From: Phellopilus nigrolimitatus
Lineage: Eukaryota; Basidiomycota; Agaricomycetes; Hymenochaetales; Hymenochaetaceae
DNA: 64,000 bases
Direction of reading: 5' to 3'
Assembly: GCA_021029095.1 (NCBI GenBank)
Contig: JAJOHG010000026.1
Span: 124,001-188,000 of the forward strand
Every line of letters begins with the position of its first letter. Within the stretch, counting starts at the first letter, position 1. The translations under genes and the position numbers were made by a program. Positions 45,981-55,567 of this stretch are shown here, in pieces. The notes under the pieces were generated by a model. The model was given only the letters and a program-made list of their open reading frames with translations, was not told the DNA's origin and searched no databases.

Positions 45981-46797
45981 CTGCTTTTCTTAGGGTAAAG
46001 GTTAACAGTGAAAGCTGAGTCTTTAAGCACCAAGTTCAAAACTTCGGCCTCAGATTTCAACTTCGAGTTCATTCATGAACCGATCACAGTTCGAGTCATC
46101 GAGTGCTCAGAGAAGTTGCCGCAGCGTCGGATGGCAGGGAATAGTCTCCAGTTCATGTATGTTTCATTGTTTGCCCGAGCAAGTGAGCTTGTTTGTAAAG
46201 TTGTGGAACGTAAAGATGACTTCCAGAGATAGTCTATGACCAACTCACTGTCAATTCATGATAATGTAGCCGAGTTCGATTTAGTCCGAAGTCGAGCGTC
46301 ACACATATTTTTCAACCCAACGATTCAGCTCTGCGAGTAGCTGCTTTGGAATTGCGAGTTAACAAAGCTCTTCTGGCGAAAAAAATACAGGGTTGCAAAC
46401 AAACGCAGGGAAACCGAAGAAAACAGGACAAGCTAAGCAAACATGTAAGCTCGTAGAAGTAACGCTGTACTGGAAAACATAAGAAAAATACATCGAAGTG
46501 CGTTCAGCAAGCGAATAAATAAAGATAAAGTTAGAAATGAAAGAAAGAATGAAAGAAAAAAAATGGAGAGTCTACGGGGGGAGAGGCACCAGCTGGGCTA
46601 CAGCATAAGGTCTGGCGACGAAGTTCGAAGTTCGAACCCCTGCTGCAGAAGATATGTTGGCCTGAGCCAGTTCACAGTCTGTATCCACCTAAAGCTTCCC
46701 ATAGAATGCTGATATTACGCTAGGCGGCTGGACTCCAGACGCGAACGGCGTTCCCCTTTTGCAATAAACGCTCGTTAACGTGAAGCGGAGGTGAAGG
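45981..46797. other. Intergenic, AT-rich
   Basis: Upstream of the AlkB-like gene and downstream of family W gene 3. No protein-like frame is seen. The right half is A-rich (46375-46565) with GAAAGAA-like runs. Confidence 0.4.
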
Positions 46798-48328
46798 TCA
46801 TCGCACTGGTATATCTGTGCAAATATCCATATCGCTCCTGTCCTCCATCGGATGGCTATCTGGCGGAGGCGCTGACTCCGATTTCCGGTAACAGGCGTTC
46901 GTCCTCGTGGGGTCAAAGCTGAAGGAAAGGAAAGGATCAAAGGGGGGCAGATCGCCATAAGCTTGTGGACGTCTCCCGGTGTGTTGCCTGCGCCGTCGTG
47001 ATGGACAAAGCCAGTCGCTAGAATGTTTGACTCGTTTACGACGCGAAAAGTCCGATTTGCCTTCGTCCATATCGTCGCCTTCGACCTCACAGACCGGCAA
47101 GCGCTTTCGTTTCATGCCCGTACGCATGCTTTCACCTTCAGATGACGATCTCAGGTTGGATCTCTGTGTATGAGCTTCATCGCATTTACGCTTCCTGTTT
47201 TCCTGGGGCATTCGGTTGCGCGCGAGTATGGGCAAAAATAGTGCTTGGAGTGTCGTAGGGAGACAGCCAGTGGTAGTGTATGAGTCTGGATAGGAAAGCA
47301 GGGTGAGGATCTTTTCAAGAGCGGCAGGAACTGCATATGAAGCAACTGCAGGACCAAAAGGTCCATGCTGCTTGCGTTCTTCCTCGTCCCGTCTCCAATC
47401 GTAGCGCAAGGATGTATCGCGGCTCACCACCCATTTCTGCTGGAATTCACGTACAGCTTGCTTAGACGGCCGCGTCACTCCGTCTTCCATCATAAGCACG
47501 GTAGGCTCCATTGCGGCTAGCTGAACAAGGCCCTCCCCCAGAGTGTGCCGTCCGTCTGTCCAGGTGAGGCAGTCGCCCAGCGGGAGCCAACCCCGCATAA
47601 CCATGAAGACGAGCTCGATTTCAGAGCAAGCATTGTCGAGAGCGTAGTCCGCGCAGCCTTTTTCGAGCACCATGGCGCGGACGGTGAGAAACCATTTATA
47701 TGCTCGAGTGGGGTCGAGCGCGTACGCCGAGAGGCTATTGATCTGAGCGTCGATGCTCTCGGCCGTAGCGGCGCAAGGATTTGGCGGTGTATGAAGGTAT
47801 GATTCGTCCTCCTCTATCGGAACTTCTTTGGCGTCACTGGGGCTCAGTGAGGGGGCCAGTGACTCCGAGGGTTTCTGACGGGTGCGATGCCGTCTTCCTG
47901 AGGCCTTTGTCTCGCTGGTTCCAGATTTACGATCATTGTAAAAGCGTTTGCCGTCTGCAGAAGCCTGCTCGTTAGCCGCGTGCACCTGTGCACGTAATTT
48001 CTGTAGGGAGAAACGCGCACAATCGTAAGTTCAATTTTATTCAGATAATAAGTACACGGTAATGGTTCACCTTATAAACGTATTTCTTCTTCTTCAGGTT
48101 CAACTCGCTAGCAAGGCGTAAAACTTTGGAGGAAGACGCGGCGCGGCTTCTTTTGTGCGCGATGTGTTCTTCTACTGGTCGTTGGCGCGGAGGAGCATCG
48201 CGTTCTTTTACTGGTCGTTCGCGCAGAGGAGCGTCGTGTTCTTCCACTGGTCCTTGGCTCGGTGATGAGACGCAGTAATCTCGCCCACAGATAAGATAGC
48301 TCAGAAGCCTTTCAAACTTTCCAAACAT
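46798..48328 (-). CDS. Family W protein 3, shorter and divergent
   Basis: Two exons are read, 48328-48071 and 48000-46798, for 486 residues. The first begins MFGKFERLLSYL, comparable to FGSILGVLASM of the larger paralogues, and contains three near-copies of a PVEEHDAPLRER-type unit before ending ELNLKKKKYVYK. The second begins KLRAQVHAANEQASADGKRF. The core is clear: RAYKWFLTVRAMVLEKGCAD, IELVFMVMRGWLPLGDCLTW, DGRHTLGEGLVQLAAM, RPSKQAVREFQQKW and HGPFGPAVASYAVPAALEKI. The long acidic C-terminus of the other two is replaced by a shorter basic tail (KRKCDEAHTQR, SRRKRVKHSS). An extra 5' exon from 48481 is possible, but splicing it on gives a stop at the junction. No function can be given. Confidence 0.65.
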
Positions 48329-49157
48329 TGTCTCTAAAGCAGATATGTTAGTAAAAGCTCCTTGAAATTTGAAGCACGCCGACTCACAATCCGGCAGTCC
48401 GATGGTTTTAGTTGATTCGCGGGTGGTGATAGACGCTGCGGGGTACCGAGACGAATGATAGAGGTTTCGCAAGAGGTTCACAAGTTAGATCGGTCAAAAA
48501 TGTGGGTAAGGTCTTCCGCAACCACCTTGGCTTTATACCTTCTGCCGTTCGAGAGCTTTGACGTTTGCCGAAGTGCTATGGCCCTCTGATGGCTTTGAAC
48601 TGACGGTGAACGACAAAGCGCTCTGGGAAGCCATCGGAGAGCCTTTCGTAGCCGTCGTCCTTGCCTTGCATTGAGAATCGGATTAGGATTTGTCCACTTT
48701 ATTATTTGTCCACTTTATTGAAGCCTAGCGAGGCCACCGACACCGTCGCGACGCCGTTCGTGACATTGATGACCGAGGCTGTACCTAGTAAGTACTAATA
48801 AGTATTGATAGTCGGTACACACATACCTCTCCTTTACAGTTAATCCGGTTTTTTGCATGATTGGGCAAGGATTGGAGGTAAGTTGCATTCTGTAGATAAG
48901 GAGAATAGTCTGAGCAGAGTGACTCCCAAACGAGCGATGTCGGCAAACGACGGAGGCGCGCGACGCGTCCTTCCATCACCATTGCTAGGCTTGTTCTCGG
49001 GCTTCATCTTCACTGTCCTCGACGCGGCATTGATTTTTTTGAACGGCGAATAAGCAAATTCCGCCAAACCTTTCAGTTTGAAGTTTGAGTCGGGTATTGT
49101 TTCTTGTTTGAAGTTGGGAACGTTGAATACCCGGAGGAACGTCCCGTTCGCCGAGCT
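48329..49157. other. Intergenic between divergent genes
   Basis: Promoter region for family W gene 3 (minus) and the Atg22-like gene (plus). Minus 48840-49202 is open but without family resemblance and overlaps the Atg22-like start. Confidence 0.35.
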
Positions 49158-51151
49158 ATGAACCAAGACGATACACTTGTAGAAGAGTCTGCCGCGTCGC
49201 ACTCATTTGATGGGGTGAAGGCCAAACGCCACTTGCGTGGATGGCTTAGCTATGCGTTTGCGAGGTCTGTGCTTCTCTAACCTACTTCTCATCACTAAGG
49301 CACTAAACGGTATGCAGTGAAGTTTTTGTCGTTGTCTCTCTGACGATGTTTCTGCCCATTTGCCTCGAGCAGTTCGCGCGGGACAATGGCGTGCTCCTTC
49401 CCGACAAAACAGAGCCCTGCGTGAGCTTGAAGGCGACGCCCCATGCACGTGCGGATGCGAGTGCCATAGCGGAGGAGATGAGGTGCGTAGTGCAAATTGG
49501 GTGGGCGTGGGTCGATAGTGCGAGCTTCAGGTATGTTTCTAGAGCACGATTCAAGGAGTTTAAGAGCTGAAAAAAGGGGGCACAGTTTATATGTATACTC
49601 TACTTCCGTCGCGCTTCAAGCGCTGACGGTGATCTCCATGGGCGGTATTGCGAACCACCGTATGTCCCTTTTTTTTCTAGCCAAGAGTGACACAATGGTT
49701 TGACATTTTACTGCACTGTCCAATAGCACCCCACCGCAAGCTCTCCCTCCTCATTTTTGCCGCCCTCGGTTCTGTGTCCGCCATGCTCTTTCTCGCAATA
49801 CCCTCTTCGTCCCGCATATGGCTACTCGTTGCTCTCTGTGCAATACTTGCCAACGTCGGTTTCGGCGCAAGCGTCGTCGCAATGAATGCGTATCTTCCTA
49901 CGCTGGCCCGCGAGGATAAGTCCGTAGTTGCCGCACAAGAAGAACTGCATGCTTCCGAGGTCGAGGATAGGGAAACGATAAACGGAGATGTAGGGGATAG
50001 GCATTCTAACGAAGATTCACAAATCGAGCCTCTACTCGCATATGATGAGAATAGCGAGCACCGCACACCTGCGTCTTCGGAAACGCAAGCTCTTCGGGAG
50101 AAGTACGCTTCCGTTCTTTCGCGCACGACTGCTCGCATCTCTGGTTCAGGCATCGCCCTTGGTTATTTTGCGGGCATAGTTGCTCTCGTACTTGCATTGA
50201 TTCCCGTGATGGGACTCAAGGGTTCGACATTTGCGTTGCGACTGGCAGTTGCAGCGAGCGGGGTGTGGTGGGCATTGTTCACGCTTCCCGCATGGGCATG
50301 GCTTCCCGGTGCTGACAATGTTGTGCAAGGAAAGGAGAGGAAACAATGGAGCTTGAGACACGAAGTTCAGAGTGCATGGAAGCGCCTAGGACGAATGCTA
50401 CGCTGGAAGGAGATCAAAAAGCTGAAGAACACATTTCGCTTCCTCGGGGCGTGGTTCCTCCTTAGCGACGGGTTCACAACAATCACCTCCACAGCTCTCC
50501 TCTTCGGGAAGACGAGCCTGCACATGTCAGCCTCTGCGCTCATCCTCGTCGGGCTGCTCGTAAACACGGCCGGCATCCTCGGTGCGCTCATGTGGCCGCG
50601 TTTGCAGCGCCATCTCCGCTGGTCAAATCAACGTGTGCTTGTCGTGCTCGTCGCGATGTGCAGTTTGATTCCCGCTTATGGGTGCCTTGGTTTTCTGCCG
50701 ATGTTCCGCGACCCAAGCTCGGACGAAGATCTGATTACCGCTGCACGCGTCGGCGGGCTGACGACACAGGGTGAAATGTTCGGGCTCGCGGTGTATTTCG
50801 GAACGGTCTATGGAGCATTCCAGGGATACGCGCGTGCGTTCTACGCGGAACTGATACCGCCGGGTGAGGAGGCACGCTGGTACGCGCTTTACTCTATCAC
50901 TGACAAGGTAAGAGCTTCCACTAGTGTCATGCGTTCAAATGCCGATACCTTGTTAGTCGAGCTCGTTTCTCGGGCCGCTTGTCGTCGGACTCATCGCGGA
51001 CGCGACAGGCAACATCCGCTACTCGTTCTTCTTTTTGGTTTTCATGGTTTGGGCCGCCGTTCCCTTTCTTGTTTGTGTCAATGTGGAAAAGGGACGTGAA
51101 GACGCGCAGAAATATCGCGTGGAGGAGCGAGACGGTCGTGGATACTCGTGA
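49158..51151 (+). CDS. Atg22-like major facilitator transporter
   Basis: Atg22 proteins are vacuolar major-facilitator transporters; yeast Atg22 exports amino acids from the vacuole after autophagy. The start MNQDDTLVEESAASHSFDGV is followed by RGWLSYAFAS, EVFVVVSLTMFLPICLEQFA, VVQIGWAWVDSASFSLYVYS, VALQALTVISMGGIANHPPH, LSLLIFAALGSVSAMLFLAI and LVALCAILANVGFGASVVAM. A hydrophilic loop of about 80 residues comes next, then further helices ending in EEARWYALYSITDKSSSFLG and SFFFLVFMVWAAVPFLVCVN, and a charged tail DGRGYS. The ARWYALYSITDKSSSF motif is typical of the family. Introns lie after YAFA, SASF, IANH and ITDK. Eleven to twelve helices are expected. The gene appears intact. Confidence 0.85.
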
Positions 51152-51396
51152 ATCGCGCTGCTTGTATTCTCCTTGTGTATTTATACTACATCTGGGATCT
51201 CTTTTTGTTATAACTGTAGTACAGCCAAAGTATAGTTTGAACGATGCTTGTCTCCAGTGTGGTGGCGTGACTGATGTGACGCGACGCGCCACCATGGTTG
51301 TCACAGCGCGTTTTTTGTTCTTTACTACCGCCAGTCGACCTTGTTCCTAACAGCTCCTTCTCGACATCACCTTCTCTGATTCTCGGACCTATCACA

Positions 51397-52026
51397 ATGA
51401 GCGACAAAGAGACTGAATCCAAGCCCGAAACTAAGCCGGACCTAAACTAGAAAAGTAACCATCATTGTTCAACACGAGTCAAGAGGTGTGTTGCTCGTGT
51501 TCTATACATGCTAGTTTGTATGTACGCTGACTGCCCAAATGCCAACAACGCGTATATCGAACTCCGTCGTGATAGAAATCAAGATCGCCGTCAAGGCGCA
51601 CCATCAGTTTAAGAAGGTTTTCGAAGCGGCAGGTGTACGTCTTCCTACGCATGCTCGCAGACATCCTGCTGATGAACGCGTTCTCTTTTCATACTACACA
51701 GAAAGCCTTTGGAATGGATGCCAGTGAGCTCTACGAATCATCTTCGAAGCCGACTTGATTAGTTTACGACCTGCCCACGTTAGAGACCCTCAAGTTTTCT
51801 TGTAATGGTAAGCGACTGCGGGAAACTGACACCCCGGAGAGCGTGAGTATCTTGTCTTCTACCATCTCTTTGGTGCGGACCTGATAAGATTTTGCTGAGA
51901 AATAGGTGGATATAGAGGACGGAGACCTCATCGATGCCAACCTCGAACAGGTACGTCGGTATGATTTTTAGGGTTATGATGCTTACTTTATAGTACGCGT
52001 AGATCGGCGGAGGCCTGTCATCATGA
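51397..52026 (+). pseudogene. SUMO (Smt3-like) gene with one-base frame lesion
   Basis: SUMO is the ubiquitin-like modifier conjugated to lysines after its C-terminus is cut behind Gly-Gly. Six exons are read: 51397-51485, 51576-51634, 51702-51723, 51784-51842, 51906-51950 and 52003-52026. The beta-grasp parts are KVTIIVQHES, EIKIAVKAHHQFKKVFEAAG, KAFGMDAKTLKFSCNGKRLR, ETDTPES and VDIEDGDLIDANLEQ, ending IGGGLSS so that maturation would expose Gly-Gly. The N-terminus MSDKETESKPETKPDLN is also typical. At 51448-51454 the sequence AACTAGAAAAGTAACC gives an in-frame TAG and is one base out of register with KVTIIV. All later phases fit a product of about 98 residues if one base there is surplus. 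No GT lies between the ATG and this point, so splicing cannot repair it. It is either a recent pseudogene copy or a sequence error in the essential gene. Confidence 0.75.
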
Positions 52027-53942
52027 TCCATGAAAACCGCGTTCACGTAGTGAAAAGCCAACCTCGGCCATTGTATCTCGCATTGTATACCCTACACTGT
52101 TACGAAATTCTTTTCAAGTCCGCCACCATGAAAGGCATCCAGTGGAGGTCGTACGCGAGTTTGCTTATGAAGGATGAAGGAGTGTTGTACGACGCTTTTC
52201 TTGCTGCTGCTGTTTGATTTTGTTCTCCCCCCATTCGAGTCCTGACTGCTTTCCGGTATTGTATGTACGCGCAACTGGCCCCTAATTTCAGGCTGACTTT
52301 GTCTGCGGTCTCATCACATCTGAAGATGTATAAACACTCCCGCCGCCCAGTTTGAGTCGAAGAACTTCGAGTCAATCGTGCGTAGATGAGATTCAAATAT
52401 TTAAGCATTCGGACTCAGCCTAGATCTTCTCTCGAAACAGCAGAGATTCGAAGGAGTGGAATGCAAATGCACGTCAGCCAATAGGCAATGGCTGTTGTAT
52501 GTACTTCTGGTAAGTATAAGAATATCTGTCTGCTCTCTTTAAATCAACTCGAAGTGTAAACGGTTTCCTACACTGTATGAATCAGCCCATGAATATAACA
52601 GAAGAAAGCCTTCGTCACTGCCTCTTGTCAACAGCTCCACTCAATAAGTCAGTTGCATGTTGCTGACAGGAGAGAAACACGGAAAGGCATGCTTCACTGA
52701 TGAGGCGTTCAAGATCGCGGCTCGAAGGTGATTCAACCCGTCTGTGTGTAAGTTCATAAAAAACGACGAAGGCAAAAACGCCGGGGATATCGCTGTACCC
52801 GGCTTGTGTATGCGCAGGGGAAACTAGGCGACCCAGCACCTCCGCAAAACCTGTGCGGAGACAGTGTTCGGTCTCCGGGTCAGTTTTTACAAGTCCATTT
52901 TTGCCGTGGTCTGAGCTTGCGTCTGCGCCAGACGACGCCGCCGTCGAGGTGAAACATGGTTCCAGACGTCAACGGTCTCGAGCAACATATGACACTGTTC
53001 CACATATGCGAAGACCAAGAGTTACACTGATACTTAAATGCTGGCTTTCGAGCGCGCGTAGAATTCAGAGTCTGAGTTACTCGCTGTTATTGAATCCCGA
53101 GCGGCGACGCCGCGGGAGTAAGCCGGGTTCAGTCTTATTATCATCATTCTCTCGAGGCTTTACATTGAACATCCATATTGGAATATTTGAAACAGATCCC
53201 TTGTCATAATTTTGACGTTTTGATACTATATGATTATTCTGGACGATGGCAGATCAAGGGTGCCGATTGTGTCACGTAACCAAGTCGATGACCACATTCA
53301 CATTTATCCTGTTGGTCTTCGTCTCAACGATCAAAGCTCACTAGAGGAAAGCACTGCACGACTACTAGACGTGCCCGTTTCAGGAACCAACAGAGCACGA
53401 AAAAAATTGCTTGGGAGCTGGTTCACAAACTTGCTTCTGGCCCTGGAGAAGTGTGCGGAAGGCTTCCGCGTTCGGTTTCTCGAGGAGCCGTGTGCAGGCA
53501 GAAGTTATGACTGAAAATCGGCCGCGACGAGAGCGGCGGTGCCGTCTTTGGTAAGAGCCAAGAACCTGTATGCAATTGAAACCAACGCGACGCTCAGCGC
53601 CAGCGGTCTCTAGAATCTATGTTTTTTTGATTGATTTTGAGCTGAGGGAGAGTTGATTCGGTCAAGGTTTCAGCCACCTTTTTTCTCTAAATGAAATGCA
53701 GCTTCTGATGGCCCTGTTGCCGTCGATGTGGATCTACGCCGTTGCCTATTTCGGGTATATAGGCCTCCTTATCCGTTCTCGGCAATGATTCGGCGAAATA
53801 CACCACAATGATTCCGTGATCTGCATCTCACTCAAAATTATGCATATATATAAAAGCAAGTAGGCTGTTCTGCTCCCCTACGTCGCGTCGACCCACCTTC
53901 TTTTCTCCTAACCTCCTTTATCATCGATCAAAACCCGTCAAA
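52027..53942. other. Intergenic; weak open frames only
   Basis: Plus 53230-53514 (94 codons) and minus 52100-52408 are open but not recognisable. The right end holds the promoter of the GPI-protein gene, with a TATA-like site. Confidence 0.35.
53844..53855 (+). promoter_or_regulatory. TATA-like box of GPI-protein gene
   Basis: ATATATATAAAAG lies about 90 bases upstream of the ATG at 53943 and is followed by a pyrimidine-rich leader, a common arrangement for highly expressed fungal genes. Confidence 0.5.
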
Positions 53943-54786
53943 ATGCAAATCACTTTCTACACTATCGCGCTTGGTCTCTTTGTTGCTCAAGGTACGCGGT
54001 GGAGAGACGGACAGGGTCTTTAACAAGCTCATCCCTCTCAATTCTTACCTCAAGTGTCTGCCGTCGCCTCCCCTCCAATCCCCTTACCCTTTTCTCGCGT
54101 CAGAGCCTTAGCCCGAGCGATATTCCGGCCGCTGTGAGTACGCGTCGATCCTCTTCATATTATTGTGTTAATGAACATGAACTCACCCAGTGCCAATCCA
54201 CTTGCGCTCCTATTATATCGACTATCAACGTGAGCTTCCGCAGTTTTGTTATTTTGTGTGTGCTAGCGCGATACTCAGTTTGTGCTCAGTCCTGTCAAGC
54301 TATCACCTGTCTGTGTAACAATGCCGTCGCCGAAGAGATCGCGGACTGTGCAAATTGCTTCCTCGCTGTCGGCGGCTCGTCGAGTTCACTGTTCCAGCAG
54401 GAGCAGAGCTTAATCAACCGTGCGTTTCAGTATAATTCAAGAATCTTTGCCGACTAATCACAATCTCGTAATGCGTACAACAGAGTACGAGAATGCGTGC
54501 TCCACCTCAGGCGAACCTATTTCTTCCATCCAGATATCCTCTGTTGCGCCGTCAGGTGGTGCCTCAGGATCAACGGCATCGGGTACAGCGTCCAGTCGCG
54601 TTAAGCTCCGGTGGGTCCGCACTCTCGTCCGCCGTCTCCGGGGCATTAAGCAGTACGGGCACGAACGCGGCCGCGGCGTCGGCGACCTCAAGTGGGTCGA
54701 GCAGTGGAACAAGAATGGCGAGGGGCGGCACTTTGGTAGCGGTTGTCCTCGCGGGTGCCGTGGTGCTTTTCGCCGCGGCGGTATAG
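53943..54786 (+). CDS. Small cysteine-rich secreted protein, GPI-anchored
   Basis: The start MQITFYTIALGLFVAQ is a signal peptide interrupted at its end by an intron. Further exons give CQSTCAPIISTIN, then SCQAITCLCNNAVAEEIADC, ANCFLAVGGSSSS and ENACSTSGEPISSIQISSVA. A Ser/Thr/Ala-rich stalk and a hydrophobic tail (GTLVAVVLAGAVVLFAAAV) ending at 54786 indicate a GPI-attachment signal. About eight cysteines lie in the compact region with a C-x-C (TCLCN) and CANC spacing. The tail is in a different frame from SSIQISSVAPSG. A 40-base segment (GTGGTGCCTC to GTCCAG) could be a very short intron that restores frame to VALSSGGSALSS; otherwise there is a frameshift. It likely sits on the cell surface; its role is unknown. 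Confidence 0.6.
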
Positions 54787-55567
54787 TGTGCGAGGAGTGG
54801 AGGCTCGTGCGATCTATCGGCTTTAATGAGAACATTCTTTACTACTGTCTTCGTTCCGTCCCTCTTTTCGTCGAAGACACATCACACTTTTTATTCTAGG
54901 ATGGAACTGTAAATGGGAAGCTGTATGGTTTAATCTATTCGCTCGTGTTTTGTGGTACTTAATGTATACCTATTATCCGCTTTTGAGTTGCAAGTGTGTC
55001 CATCGTGACTGCAGACTCGTTTATCATTTTTGTTAAATGACGAGAATGTTTCCTAGAGCCTTGCCTTTCCAAAAATGCAAATGTTTTCCCATTTTATCGG
55101 CATTACCTACAGTAAAATGGAGAACACCTTTGGAATGTATATTTTCTCGCCTTAGACATTCAGGAGCATTCCCATTTCTTTATCCTGACAACGGTCCATT
55201 GGTGAAGGCCTTGAACATAGTCAACACAATAAAACACAATGTCAAAGTATATGTTGTAAGAAAAATTAGTCCAAAGAGCTCTGATAACTCTTGCGATGCT
55301 GACTGGTGGCTATTTGATTTGTTGACTCCTTATGATATGCTGCAGACAAATGTAAGAGTGGGGTATCGAGAAACAGGGTTCCCGGGAAAATATGCATTAG
55401 ATTAGAATGTAAGAACGACTTTGAGTCTGAAAGCATAAGTACGACATGCCGCCATGATTGCCCTCCTAGGAGGAGGATGAAGCCCGTTCGAGGCTCGTCT
55501 ACCACTCGGTGATTTTATACGTGTCCGCGTCCCTTTCATCGCCGACAGTTCCCGGATCTTGGCCGGA
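54787..55567. other. Intergenic, AT-rich
   Basis: This lies between the GPI-protein gene and the 3' end of Tom70. It is clearly lower in GC than its surroundings and contains one open frame listed separately. Confidence 0.4.
55037..55405 (+). CDS. AT-rich 122-codon open frame, unknown
   Basis: The frame starts MTRMFPRALPFQKCKCFPIL and continues with HSGAFPFLYPDNGPLVKALN, IKHNVKVYVVRKISP and DADWWLFDLLTPYDML, ending at TAG. Composition (about 40 percent GC) and codon use differ from neighbouring genes. No family is recognised and no introns are needed. It could be a chance frame in AT-rich DNA, or an acquired or organelle-derived fragment. Confidence 0.25.
   Translation: MTRMFPRALPFQKCKCFPILSALPTVKWRTPLECIFSRLRHSGAFPFLYPDNGPLVKALNIVNTIKHNVKVYVVRKISPKSSDNSCDADWWLFDLLTPYDMLQTNVRVGYRETGFPGKYALD

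Noticed and set aside
46617..46650. TTCGAACCCC string resembling a tRNA T-arm
   Set aside because: No acceptor stem or anticodon arm could be paired around it.
48329..48481. Additional 5' coding exon for family W gene 3
   Set aside because: Splicing at the GTGAGT within it creates a stop at the junction, and reading through it gives sequence unlike the other copies.
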